Positions 1 through 7,911 of a stretch of 64,000 bases of DNA are shown one piece after another. Both the position numbers and the translations under genes were made by a program. The DNA comes from Oceanobacillus neutriphilus (GTDB lineage: Bacteria; Bacillota; Bacilli; Bacillales; Amphibacillaceae): contig NZ_BMLW01000018.1 in NCBI RefSeq assembly GCF_014645515.1, positions 1 through 64,000 of the forward strand, in the 5' to 3' direction. The notes under the pieces were generated by a model, which made no database searches, was not told the origin of the DNA, and saw nothing but the letters and a program-made list of their open reading frames with translations. Every line of letters begins with the position of its first letter. The stretch's first letter is position 1.

Positions 1-110
1 TAGCTTTCAGAAGTCAACTTCTGACTTAAATATTCAAGAAAAACGAGGTGTTTTTCTTCTTTCGTACTGGTTGTTTTGTTCAGTTTTCAAAGAGCAATTT
101 CTTTGCCGCT
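1..110 (-). promoter_or_regulatory. 5' leader of an rRNA operon running off the left edge
   Basis: On the minus strand, positions 96-77 read TGCTCTTTGAAAACTGAACA, the conserved box found in Bacillales rRNA leaders and spacers. It is followed by two hairpins, at 36-58 (AAGAAAAAC/GTTTTTCTT) and 7-24 (TCAGAAG/CTTCTGA). Two good promoters lie just upstream, so this is the leader before 16S rather than the 16S-23S spacer. The mature 16S gene should begin just beyond position 1, outside the window. The 16S itself is inferred, not seen. Confidence 0.85.
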
Positions 111-131
111 TTTAAAAACAGCGACCAAATT

Positions 132-160
132 AATATATCATGTTTTGAAAATATTGTCAA
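132..160 (-). promoter_or_regulatory. rRNA operon promoter P2
   Basis: On the minus strand TTGACA (155-160) and TATATT (132-137) are separated by 17 bases. This is a near-consensus sigma-A promoter about 35 bases upstream of the conserved rRNA leader box, the usual position of an rrn P2. Confidence 0.85.
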
Positions 161-215
161 TAACTTTTTTAAAAGTTTTCTTAATCGCTATCGGCTTTTC
201 AAAAGCACAAATAGA

Positions 216-245
216 ATCATACCATACTATTAAATTAAAAATCAA
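216..245 (-). promoter_or_regulatory. Probable rRNA operon promoter P1
   Basis: On the minus strand TTGATT (240-245) and TATGAT (216-221) are 18 bases apart. It lies about 85 bases upstream of P2, the usual tandem arrangement of Bacillales rrn promoters. It is weaker than P2 by sequence. Confidence 0.6.
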
Positions 246-593
246 TCTTTTTTTTAATTTTTTTATTCCCTCTATCAAATAGATAGCTATTGCAGCATTT
301 TTCTATATCCAATTAAACCCCTTTTCCCTCTGTAAATAGGCTATATTGACAAAGCTACTAGTGCAGGTTCACAGCTTAATTAAATAACATATAATATCTT
401 ACTTTCGCACATCAAAGCATGCATATAAAGTTAGATGAATCAACTAACCATTGCTTTCATTGGCTTTGATTATTTTTGTATGAACGCCTAAATAGTAAAA
501 ATATAAATATATTAAATCCTGACCAGCTTCTTTTCTATTGATCATTTTAATATTCTTATTTGTTTCATTCGAGTACTCCTATAGTTTAAAAGA
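246..593. other. AT-rich intergenic stretch without a recognised gene
   Basis: This stretch separates the rRNA promoters from small membrane-protein genes on the same strand. A 32-codon minus reading frame at about 444-546 has no ribosome-binding site and no recognisable family. No terminator or RNA fold is convincing here. Confidence 0.5.
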
Positions 594-878
594 CTATTGT
601 ATACCAAAACTCGATAAGATAATTCCAATAGCAATTACTATTACAATAAAAGCAGGAATGGAAAGTATTATTTTATTTCTAAAAGGAATGGTATGAAATT
701 TCTTAAATAACTTAGTGAACGAAAATAGGATGAAGCCAATAATAGGAAAAAATATAATAATTGCTATTAAATCCACTTCTGTAAATGGATGCTGGATGTA
801 ACCATCGAAAAAATAATTCACTATTATAAGCAAACCAAATAAGATAATTTCACAAATAAGAAACTTAACATAATTCAT
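594..878 (-). CDS. Small three-helix membrane protein, function unknown
   Basis: Not recognised as a named family. From the start MNYVKF the protein is 94 residues and almost entirely hydrophobic. Three membrane segments are visible, around residues 4-24, 36-58 and 69-90, with short basic loops between them. I chose this internal ATG (876-878) because it overlaps the stop of the upstream small gene as ATGA, which suggests translational coupling, and AAGGGA lies 7 bases upstream. An earlier ATG at 896 would add six residues and is preceded by AAGGAAAG, so it remains possible. It probably forms a two-gene unit with the 45-residue membrane protein upstream. Confidence 0.6.
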   Translation of the reverse strand: MNYVKFLICEIILFGLLIIVNYFFDGYIQHPFTEVDLIAIIIFFPIIGFILFSFTKLFKKFHTIPFRNKIILSIPAFIVIVIAIGIILSSFGIQ

Positions 879-1012
879 TTTAGAGTCCCTTGGCATATTC
901 TTTCCTTCCCCGCTGCTTTATGATGAAATATAAATAGCGTAATAGCATTTAAAATAACGGTAACAATAAGAAGAACCGCCGAGGCAAAAACTATTGCCCC
1001 TGCTGTATCCAT
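875..1012 (-). CDS. Very small single-helix membrane protein
   Basis: A 45-residue frame starting MDTAGAIVFASAVLL has one long hydrophobic helix (about residues 5-29) and a basic tail. Its TGA overlaps the ATG of the downstream membrane protein by four bases, which is the main evidence that it is real. The start is uncertain. The ATG at 1012 has a GAGGA motif 13 bases upstream, which is too far for an ideal site. A GTG at 1039 would give 54 residues. Function is unknown. The pairing of two tiny hydrophobic proteins resembles holin-like or transport accessory pairs, but nothing here proves that. Confidence 0.5.
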   Translation of the reverse strand: MDTAGAIVFASAVLLIVTVILNAITLFIFHHKAAGKERICQGTLK

Positions 1013-1104
1013 AAGAGCCGTCAAATCCTCAATTTTCACTAAATGATAGTTATAAACTATTCGGAAGCATAGATTTAAAATGTTATATCGTCCACATGGA
1101 CAAG

Positions 1105-1596
1105 TTACTCGTCTTCATCATTTTTTTCATCTTCGTCTTTTTCATCATCATCTTCATCCTTATCATCATCAAAAACAATTTCTATTACAGTAATTAGCAG
1201 TGCGATAATAATCTCTGTTTTCGCAGAAAGCGTGATACTGCTCATAAATTCATCCACAGTAAATAGTACGAGCCAGTTCAATGTGAATTCAATCATAATC
1301 CGGACAATAAGTACCGTTGTTTTTTCAGTAATGTTCCGGACAGACAACATAAAAATTAATTTGGCGAAAATCTCAAATATGCCGCTTACAATAAACATGA
1401 TGATAACAAAAAGTAACAAGGACCAAATGGAATCATACTGAACACCGAGCAGCTTAAAAATCCCTGCCAAGCCGAAGAAATAAAGCCCAAATACAAAGCC
1501 CATCGCAAAGATAATAAGTAGTGTTATCCCTATAATTATTGCTATTTTTTCCTTTACGTTCTTATCTCGAAAGGAATCATTTTCATTTTCTGACAT
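1105..1596 (-). CDS. YrvL-family membrane regulatory protein
   Basis: The protein resembles Bacillus YrvL, a small membrane protein reported to modulate expression of the oxdC-yrvL operon together with the SigO/RsoA system. From MSENEND it is 163 residues. Four hydrophobic segments are visible (about residues 18-42, 55-82, 93-113 and 119-138), with the family-like stretches VFGLYFFGLAGIFKLLG and TVDEFMSSIT. The C-terminus is an extreme acidic tail of Asp, Glu and Lys, longer than I expect for the family. I chose the internal ATG because GGGGGAAG lies upstream; an earlier ATG at 1680 has no ribosome-binding site. It stands alone, with no oxalate decarboxylase gene beside it, so its target here is unknown. 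Confidence 0.75.
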   Translation of the reverse strand: MSENENDSFRDKNVKEKIAIIIGITLLIIFAMGFVFGLYFFGLAGIFKLLGVQYDSIWSLLLFVIIMFIVSGIFEIFAKLIFMLSVRNITEKTTVLIVRIMIEFTLNWLVLFTVDEFMSSITLSAKTEIIIALLITVIEIVFDDDKDEDDDEKDEDEKNDEDE

Positions 1597-1775
1597 ACGT
1601 CTACTACTTCCCCCGTTCGTATTCTGCGATCTAGCATAAGTCCAAAGATAGCAGGATTTATATATTTTCTTTAACTTCATTGATTTATTATCTTTAATCT
1701 TTGATATCCTTTTTTATTTCTTATGCAGGTTTATTCTCAATAATACATTTTACGTTCTTTTAAACTATCCTACAA

Positions 1776-1985
1776 TCAAACTTGATTATTTCCTTCCGTT
1801 ATCGTTCTCTTGATATCAAAAATTCCTATCGTACCACAATTCAGGACTCCTATTCCTAAGAAACAGGTGAGTATCCAATTATTTCTCCAGCTTATAATGG
1901 TGCTGCCTAAACAGCTTAACGCAGTTACTACCGCTCCATATTTCGCATGCCATTTTTCTAGTTTTGAAGAACTTTTATCACTCAA
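1776..1985 (-). CDS. Small membrane protein with TTG start
   Basis: A 69-residue protein, not assigned to a family. The first 15 residues are polar and basic (MSDKSSSKLEKWHAKYG). Two hydrophobic segments follow, at about residues 17-33 and 37-56, then a charged tail. It begins at TTG with AAGGATGG five bases upstream, a convincing site that argues the frame is used. It lies between the YrvL-like gene and a lipoprotein gene on the same strand, with gaps of about 90-180 bases on either side. Nothing indicates its function. Confidence 0.5.
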   Translation of the reverse strand: MSDKSSSKLEKWHAKYGAVVTALSCLGSTIISWRNNWILTCFLGIGVLNCGTIGIFDIKRTITEGNNQV

Positions 1986-2070
1986 TTAGTCCATCCTTCG
2001 TTTTAAAATTTACAGTACAAATATCCGCTAATGCTGCTCTGTTATTCAATTATTCTGCATTAATAAGATT

Positions 2071-2610
2071 TTAATCATAACCACCTTTAGCATCTGGCAG
2101 CTCCTTATACGCTTCCTTTCCTCTAACGATGCCAAATACATAATTACGTAATTTAATTAGCTGCTCTGTATCATCGGTTGGGTCACAGTAGGCTCCTGAA
2201 ACAGAATGTGTTATTGTTTCACCATTAATAATAATTTTCCAATCGTCATCTTCGTGTGGCTCTATATTACACATCGTGCCGTTTACAGGTTCAGGTGTGA
2301 ATTCTTTCGTTTCAACAACATTGATTTCTATCATTCTTTCATAAATAGCTTTCATTTCTTCCTCTGTTAAAGTAATCTCTGTAGTTGCTGTCCCATCTGT
2401 TATTAAATCCTTCGTCACGGTACCTTCAAAAGTGTTAATAACATTATTTTTCCCCACGCCAAACTGAATAGAAAAGCCAAAGTCGTCGGGCATATCCTTT
2501 GGCATACTTACAGCTGGATCAACATGAGTCGGCTCGATTTCATTTGGTTCAGGTTGACTGCATGCACTCAGAGAAAGAATCAGTAAAGTAAAAAGTAATA
2601 GCTTTTTCAT
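2071..2610 (-). CDS. Lipoprotein of unknown function
   Basis: The 179-residue precursor has a classic lipoprotein signal: basic MKKLL, a hydrophobic core, then the lipobox LSAC with the lipidated Cys at residue 17. The mature part is acidic and contains two further cysteines (around residues 113 and 142) that could form a disulphide outside the cell. It ends in a charged segment. AGGAGG lies 12 bases upstream of the ATG. I do not recognise the family; the layout of beta-strand-rich segments is typical of small extracytoplasmic binding domains. It is monocistronic by position. Confidence 0.7.
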   Translation of the reverse strand: MKKLLLFTLLILSLSACSQPEPNEIEPTHVDPAVSMPKDMPDDFGFSIQFGVGKNNVINTFEGTVTKDLITDGTATTEITLTEEEMKAIYERMIEINVVETKEFTPEPVNGTMCNIEPHEDDDWKIIINGETITHSVSGAYCDPTDDTEQLIKLRNYVFGIVRGKEAYKELPDAKGGYD

Positions 2611-2782
2611 TAACAGCCTCGCCTCCTTCTATATAATAGATGAATGCTATTCTATTTCGTTTCATTATTATTGAAAAAAGCTGCTCATTTATGAGTGGTT
2701 ATTTGATTATTTATTTGAATTCATTTTACAGTAAACTGCGGTTGGTTTAAATAAAAGTTTGAACAATTAATTATTTCCAATA

Positions 2783-2824
2783 GAAAAAAGAGCAGAAGAA
2801 GACAGCATGATTTTCTTCTGCTCT
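2783..2824 (-). terminator. Rho-independent terminator after the TetR gene
   Basis: Perfect 12-bp arms AGAGCAGAAGAA/TTCTTCTGCTCT (2789-2800 and 2813-2824) are followed on the minus strand by six T residues. It ends transcription of the TetR gene about 100 bases upstream. Confidence 0.85.
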
Positions 2825-2931
2825 AAACCAAAATATATCAAAGCTTTACAGTTGGATATTTAATTTTATATCATCCTGATTCACAATAAATAAATTTTAA
2901 AAATTCATTCAGAGAGATATAAAATCCTATA

Positions 2932-3507
2932 TCATTTATGATGATTGGTTAAACCTTGTATGATAAATTCAACTAAATAATTTATAACCTGCGGAAAATG
3001 TTGAATACCAACTTCATCTTTATGTGTATCGATGCAGATTAGTGAATCAAAGAAAACAGGTAAAAGTTCTTCATCGATATCTTCTCTGATTTTCCCTTGA
3101 GATTTCCAATTCTTAAGTAAATCCACGTACAAACTGCGAATAGCATCAATGTTTTTACCATTTTCATTTCTATAGTATTGCTCAAGTTCTTTATAAAAAT
3201 CCTGATTATACCATTCTTTCAGTATAGGGTTTGCATGAATCTCCTTAAAATTTTCCATAAGAAGCAGCTTTATTAGTTTTACCGGCTCTTGCGTTAAATC
3301 AATTGATTCAATAAGACGGCTCTTGAGCTTCTCGTTCTCTTGGGTATATATTTCTATAAACAACTGCTCTTTGGACGTATAGTAGTTATAAAATGTTCCA
3401 ACGCCTATATTGGCCTTTTCGGCTATCTGTTTAATATTCGTTTTTTTGAATCCTTTTGTACTAAATAAGTCCTTACCACATTTAAAAATATTTGATTTTA
3501 CATCCAT
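2932..3507 (-). CDS. TetR/AcrR-family repressor
   Basis: A 191-residue regulator with an N-terminal TetR helix-turn-helix. The stretch FSTKGFKKTNIKQIAEKANI followed by VGTFYNYYTSKEQL (residues about 16-50) is the family signature. The remaining 140 residues form the variable ligand-binding and dimerisation domain. Just upstream of its start lies an inverted repeat (3529-3550) whose half-sites TGAAT/ATTCA recur upstream of the DUF4064/hydrolase genes and of the carboxylesterase gene. It therefore probably represses itself and those genes. The inducer is unknown; neighbouring hydrolases suggest a lipophilic ester or a beta-lactam-like compound, which is only an inference. Confidence 0.85.
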   Translation of the reverse strand: MDVKSNIFKCGKDLFSTKGFKKTNIKQIAEKANIGVGTFYNYYTSKEQLFIEIYTQENEKLKSRLIESIDLTQEPVKLIKLLLMENFKEIHANPILKEWYNQDFYKELEQYYRNENGKNIDAIRSLYVDLLKNWKSQGKIREDIDEELLPVFFDSLICIDTHKDEVGIQHFPQVINYLVEFIIQGLTNHHK

Positions 3508-3528
3508 TGGCCCTCAACCTTTTTAGAG

Positions 3529-3550
3529 TGAATATTTATTTAATTATTCA
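3529..3550. promoter_or_regulatory. Likely TetR operator (autoregulatory site)
   Basis: TGAAT and ATTCA are separated by 12 bases in a 22-bp imperfect palindrome 22 bases upstream of the TetR start. The same TGAAT-N12-ATTCA spacing occurs inside the sites at 6200-6225 and 7886-7911. Confidence 0.65.
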
Positions 3551-3646
3551 TATTAAAGCATACCGTTTTCATTACTGTCAACTTCAAGCGGGTTCCAGGA
3601 TGAAGTTAGACAGGGACTGTTTAAATCTTGCCTTGAGCCGTTATTT

Positions 3647-4105
3647 TTAATTACCAGGCTTAAAAACCATCAGAATAAAGATAGTAATGAGCAGTGCGTT
3701 TTGTACCCAATCATGTGATATCTTCTGGTTTAATAGTTCTATATATTCTTGCGGAATATTTTCACCAACGTGAGTCTCGGAAATATTCAACATGGATTTC
3801 AGTTTACGCTCTATCGTGAACGAGCTGTAGATCCCTAAAATGATAAATAAACCCAATGCCAACAAATACCAAACTGTTTTAAACAATGATGGATTCATAA
3901 CTCCCATTAATAAACCAGTGGTTACAAGCAGACCAAAGCCGATACTGGATAAGGGGTTTAATTTTCCAATGATTTTATGAGCATTTTTTAACTCATTCAT
4001 ATTTCCGGCGTTTTTTAAAATTTGATTAAATACCAGAATAGGCCCCAGCCCAATGATGGCAGCAAAAATATGGATTCCCACTAAAAAAGTATATAATTGA
4101 TACAT
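3647..4105 (-). CDS. DUF2269-like integral membrane protein
   Basis: A 152-residue protein from MYQLYTF with four hydrophobic segments (about residues 6-25, 47-69, 77-97 and 132-150). An N-terminal YTFLVGIHIFAAIIGLGP stretch, with a His inside the first helix, resembles DUF2269 and related CopD-like membrane proteins. The upstream GTG at 4123 is rejected as the start because AAGGAG, the ribosome-binding site for the ATG at 4105, lies inside that extension. It follows the hydrolase gene on the same strand by about 90 bases and may belong to the TetR-controlled group. Function is unknown. Confidence 0.6.
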   Translation of the reverse strand: MYQLYTFLVGIHIFAAIIGLGPILVFNQILKNAGNMNELKNAHKIIGKLNPLSSIGFGLLVTTGLLMGVMNPSLFKTVWYLLALGLFIILGIYSSFTIERKLKSMLNISETHVGENIPQEYIELLNQKISHDWVQNALLITIFILMVFKPGN

Positions 4106-4197
4106 GTGTTTTCGCTCCTTCACCTTTTTTCTACATAGACGTTATCTCTTGATTTGAAATGATGTTTCCACTAATATCGATTATCACTCGAGCTTCA

Positions 4198-5637
4198 TTA
4201 TCCTTTCCTTCTGAATTTCAGCCCTTTATAATCCATTTCTGCGATATGACCATGTACATTTCTGTTAAATTTGACACAATCCATTGTCCCTTCCAATAAA
4301 AAAGTATTTTTATCAATAGGCTTTAAGCCCATTGGAGAGTCAAGCACATATGCCTGAAGCTGACTCTTTTTTACTTCAACGAAAAGAGACAAATTCATCG
4401 TCTCTGATTGATAATTACCAACATACTGTGATAAACAACCTTGTGACCCTGCTGCTTTGTTTTCATAGATAACATGAGACGCTTCAGCTGACCGGTTCTC
4501 CATGCAATTAAATGCCCCATTCATAATTGCAGTTGGTGCCACACTTAAAATATTAGTGAGGACTATCCCCGTTAAACCTTTTTCAGCAATAATATACATT
4601 TGTGCTCCTCCGCCTTTAAGACCGCCGGCATGTTCCACCAGTTTTGTTCCATGGTAGTCAGAAACGGTCGATAGGCCATACCCATATCCTTGTCTAATTC
4701 GTTTATTTCTCCAAATATGAGCCTCTGTCATCTGTTTGACACTATCATTTGTCAAAATCCGCTCGGGTCCTGCCTTTCCACCTGTCCGAAAAATCTCTGT
4801 AAATTTCAGCATATCGGAAACGGTCGATTTCAGGAAACCAGCGGCTCGCTGCACTGGAGTATCCCACCAGTTTCGGGAAGGGACAATGGTTTTTTCTCCA
4901 TGCTTTTCACGAGATACATAAATTTTAGTTACATCTATATTATAAAAATCATCTAGAAAAAAAGAGGTGCGTTTCATCCCGGCAGGCTTCAAAATATGTT
5001 CATAAATATATGTTTCATATTTTTTCCCGCTTACCCGTTCGATAATTGCTCCTAACAAACCATAGCAATCATTACTGTAAAGCCACTGTTTCCCAGGCTC
5101 CCCCAATAATTTGAAATCCAATTGAGAAATATAATGGAGATATTCTTCATACGTATAAATCGGTTGAACCTCTTCTTTATTCCCTTGGATTGCCGGATCA
5201 TACCTGAAATCATCTTCTGTTAAGCTTTCGTACAATACCATTGGAAATGTCTGGAGATCAGGGATACCACTTGTGTGAGTCATGAAATGATGAATTGTTA
5301 TTTGATCAGCGTCTTTCTCATTTTTAAGTTGAAAATCGGGTAAATATTTTTTAATGGGGTCATGCAAGGAGAGTTTCCCCTCCTCTTTTAATTGCATTAA
5401 AGCAACACAAGTAAATGTTTTTGTAATCGATCCAATAGCGAATACAGTATCGCTTGTAATCTTCAATTGGTTTTCTAAATCACTGTAACCAAAGCCCTTT
5501 TCATAAAAGGTATGCCCATCCTTTGCCAGTCCGACAGCAACACCAGGGAGATGAGACTCTTTCAATACTTTTTCTACATAGGCTTCAAAAGTAGTAATCC
5601 AATCATCATTTTGCATTTGCATCACGCCCTTCTCCAT
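4198..5637 (-). CDS. Serine hydrolase of the beta-lactamase (class C/PBP4*) family
   Basis: A beta-lactamase-fold hydrolase of 479 residues. The three catalytic motifs are present in order: SxxK as SITK (residues 70-73), YxN as YSN near residue 192, and HxG as HAGG near residue 336. After the catalytic domain is a C-terminal beta-rich extension of about 100 residues (from about residue 400), as in esterase EstB and PBP4*-like proteins. No signal peptide is visible, so it is probably cytoplasmic. The start could also be the ATG six codons in, which has GGAG nine bases upstream. It begins seven bases after the stop of the DUF4064 gene and is likely co-transcribed. It may be an esterase or D-amino-acid peptidase rather than a true beta-lactamase. 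Confidence 0.85.
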   Translation of the reverse strand: MEKGVMQMQNDDWITTFEAYVEKVLKESHLPGVAVGLAKDGHTFYEKGFGYSDLENQLKITSDTVFAIGSITKTFTCVALMQLKEEGKLSLHDPIKKYLPDFQLKNEKDADQITIHHFMTHTSGIPDLQTFPMVLYESLTEDDFRYDPAIQGNKEEVQPIYTYEEYLHYISQLDFKLLGEPGKQWLYSNDCYGLLGAIIERVSGKKYETYIYEHILKPAGMKRTSFFLDDFYNIDVTKIYVSREKHGEKTIVPSRNWWDTPVQRAAGFLKSTVSDMLKFTEIFRTGGKAGPERILTNDSVKQMTEAHIWRNKRIRQGYGYGLSTVSDYHGTKLVEHAGGLKGGGAQMYIIAEKGLTGIVLTNILSVAPTAIMNGAFNCMENRSAEASHVIYENKAAGSQGCLSQYVGNYQSETMNLSLFVEVKKSQLQAYVLDSPMGLKPIDKNTFLLEGTMDCVKFNRNVHGHIAEMDYKGLKFRRKG

Positions 5638-5643
5638 ACACTC

Positions 5644-6027
5644 CTATGGTTTTCTAATCAAAGTCATAATCCCTGCAGCGATAAAGAATATAGCGGGAAT
5701 CATTCCGATTACTGAAATGGTACTAATCACTACAGATATGATAATCAATATCCACCCTGCAAGTTTTGGACTACGATTTCTTTTCAACAGCTGTGCCGCA
5801 ATTACCCCAAATACAATACCGATCATTCCAGGCAAAATAAACATGGTACCGGCTTGACCTAACTGTTCCAGTGTATAAGCGTTTTGCTGCTCACCCCAGC
5901 CGGAGTCCAAATACCGCAGAAAAGATGCGCTGTTCTTGAGATATAAGAAAACCACACCAGTTCCAGCCATGATAAAACTCATGATTACTCCAAGCATACT
6001 TAATACGATTTCTACTGTACGTTTCAT
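5644..6027 (-). CDS. DUF4064-family membrane protein
   Basis: A 127-residue membrane protein with four predicted helices (about residues 7-29, 60-80, 90-108 and 109-124). It opens with the MKRTVE stretch typical of DUF4064 proteins. GGAGG lies eight bases upstream of the ATG. It is the first gene of a pair with the serine hydrolase, whose start lies just beyond its stop. The strong operator-like palindrome at 6188-6237 is about 160 bases upstream, so TetR control is likely. Biochemical function is unknown for this family. Confidence 0.75.
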   Translation of the reverse strand: MKRTVEIVLSMLGVIMSFIMAGTGVVFLYLKNSASFLRYLDSGWGEQQNAYTLEQLGQAGTMFILPGMIGIVFGVIAAQLLKRNRSPKLAGWILIIISVVISTISVIGMIPAIFFIAAGIMTLIRKP

Positions 6028-6187
6028 ATGAAAAAACCTCCATTAAAATTAAATTAACGCATACTGAGAAACATTGCTTCTACAGATTAGTGGTTAATTG
6101 TAATAGTCCTTTTAACGCGTCTTGGTCAAGCTCATTTAAAATAATCAGTCTCTCATGCTTTCTACTCTTTAATCACTCACGCTCCTT

Positions 6188-6237
6188 TATCGTCCAATAT
6201 GAATGAATATTTTTAAATTCATTCATATTGGACGATA
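6188..6237. promoter_or_regulatory. Perfect inverted repeat with TetR-type operator core
   Basis: Two 21-bp arms (6188-6208 and 6217-6237) are exact reverse complements around an eight-base AT-rich centre. The core TGAATGAAT-N8-ATTCATTCA is identical in sequence and spacing to the site at 7886-7911 upstream of the carboxylesterase. No T-run follows on either strand, so a terminator role is less likely than operator binding. The extra outer arms may also form a cruciform or an mRNA hairpin after the esterase gene. Confidence 0.65.
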
Positions 6238-6302
6238 TAAATTTCATCTATATGAACTAATCCCGATTCCTTGCAAAAGCTGTGATGATGGGGAACATAT
6301 TT

Positions 6303-7796
6303 CTAACGCATATGGAAGCGGTGATTGATTTCAGCTACATCACCCAGAGCTCCGATAACAGAAGCATACCGCATAGTTTGCCTCTGATTCCTCTCATAAG
6401 AAGGCCATGAGATAGAAACAGCAGGGTTGCCAGTTCTAATAAACCCAATCCACGCACTTTGAATTGCAGCTGTTAAATCAGCAACTACCCCTGGATCAGC
6501 CCCCTGCAATATCGGTACATCCTTGTATGCTTCGATATTTCCGAATATAAACGGCAGTTCTAAACCATGACAGGCTTTAAAAGGAGACCCAAATGGTGCC
6601 CAATCAAACTGATATACCCAAGTATGTGAGCCAGCTTTATGAGATGCTTCTGCTAACCTGATAGACGGCAGGAGGAATATATAATCAGTAATCAAGTCAG
6701 ATACTAAATCGACAGTTGTACTGCCAGGGCGCCGCCACCGGTATTGCTCGATTGCCTCTTCTTTCCCGTTCAAAGTAACAAAACGTTCTTTAACAAGGGC
6801 TGGATCAAGGTCTTTTAGGTTCCCAAGAAGAATATTTGCTTCCTCTCTATTGGTACCCACAATGAAATCAATGCCGGCATCACCTGCTCCTTTTGCGGCT
6901 AAATCAATAAAATTATCCGCTGTAGAAAAAGAATTAAAAACAGGCATAAAAGGCAAATTAAGCTGGCCAAAGCGTGAAATTTCTTGAGCTAATTTTCCCG
7001 TTGCCTGTATAATTCGGGCAGGTGGCAGGGTATTCAATTGCGTGATTATTTCTTGTGGATCTCTCTGATTAATACCCAAAATATCCAGAAACCGGCTCGC
7101 ATTTTCCAATGCTTTTGCTTCTGACAATGGAGCAAGACCTGCGGGAGCACTCTGCAGGATCGCTCTTCTGAAAAGCCCCCGCGCCTCCTGCATAGCCAAT
7201 AGGCACATAATGGCATGGGCTCCTGCGGATTGCCCCATGATCGTAACCTGATCGGGATCGCCACCAAATTGCGCAATATGATCTTGAACCCAATTTAGAG
7301 CAGCGAGGATATCAGAAATCCCCATTTTGCCATCGCTAATCCCTGGATAATGCAAAAATCCAAAAGCACCAAGCCGATAGTTGACGCCTACAGTTACTAT
7401 ATCTCCCTCTTTGGAAAGCTCCGCTCCATCGTACCAGTCCAGTGATCCAGATCCAGTCATATAATGTCCACCATGTAACCAAACAACAACAGTCCGTTTT
7501 TGCTGATCTGCTGCAGGAGTTGAAATTGTTAAAGATAAACAATCTTCTCCTTGAGACGGTTCAGAAGCTTCTCCGATAGCTTGACGTAATGGAGAAGGCG
7601 GTTGTGGTGCAATAAAACCATGAATACTTGCATCCCGAATTCCAGTCCAAGCTGAAACAGGGCGTGTTGGGGAAAAACGAAACTCCCCTTCTGGTGCGCC
7701 GGCATACGGAACATTACGAAACTGAACAACGCCATTCCTTAGAACCCCTTGAAGTGAACCAAGAGAAGTTTGTACGATACATGATTCGTTTCTCAT
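6303..7796 (-). CDS. Type-B carboxylesterase
   Basis: A 497-residue alpha/beta hydrolase of the carboxylesterase/p-nitrobenzyl esterase family; length and layout match Bacillus PnbA-like enzymes. Visible elements are the N-terminal FRNVPYAGAP segment, the EDCLSL motif, the oxyanion-hole WLHGG, the nucleophile elbow GQSAG (Ser about residue 190), and the catalytic His region KACHGLELPF. It hydrolyses carboxylic esters in the cytoplasm; no signal peptide is present. AAGGAG lies nine bases upstream of the ATG. The TetR-type operator at 7886-7911 lies about 90 bases upstream, linking it to the TetR gene and the beta-lactamase-fold hydrolase. Natural substrate unknown. Confidence 0.9.
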   Translation of the reverse strand: MRNESCIVQTSLGSLQGVLRNGVVQFRNVPYAGAPEGEFRFSPTRPVSAWTGIRDASIHGFIAPQPPSPLRQAIGEASEPSQGEDCLSLTISTPAADQQKRTVVVWLHGGHYMTGSGSLDWYDGAELSKEGDIVTVGVNYRLGAFGFLHYPGISDGKMGISDILAALNWVQDHIAQFGGDPDQVTIMGQSAGAHAIMCLLAMQEARGLFRRAILQSAPAGLAPLSEAKALENASRFLDILGINQRDPQEIITQLNTLPPARIIQATGKLAQEISRFGQLNLPFMPVFNSFSTADNFIDLAAKGAGDAGIDFIVGTNREEANILLGNLKDLDPALVKERFVTLNGKEEAIEQYRWRRPGSTTVDLVSDLITDYIFLLPSIRLAEASHKAGSHTWVYQFDWAPFGSPFKACHGLELPFIFGNIEAYKDVPILQGADPGVVADLTAAIQSAWIGFIRTGNPAVSISWPSYERNQRQTMRYASVIGALGDVAEINHRFHMR

Positions 7797-7885
7797 AGAA
7801 AGCAGCTCCTTTATTTAAAATGATATAGATGTTCTGGCTATCTCTTTCATATTCATTTTTTTGAAATCATTATTTACCCTCCCAA

Positions 7886-7911
7886 TGAATGAATATTTTT
7901 TTATTCATTCA
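7886..7911. promoter_or_regulatory. TetR-type operator upstream of the carboxylesterase
   Basis: TGAATGAAT and ATTCATTCA are separated by eight bases, exactly as in the core of the repeat at 6200-6225. The flanking ATTAAAGCA is also shared with the site at 3529-3550. It lies 90 bases upstream of the carboxylesterase start. Confidence 0.65.

Noticed and set aside
48..282. Plus-strand frames of about 60 codons across the rRNA leader
   Set aside because: They overlap well-matched rRNA promoters and leader on the other strand, have no ribosome-binding site and low-complexity Phe/Ser composition.
444..546. Minus-strand 32-codon frame MINRKEAGQDLIYLYFYYLG
   Set aside because: No ribosome-binding site next to the ATG, no homology recognised, and an out-of-frame short start with AGGAG just upstream; at most a relic.
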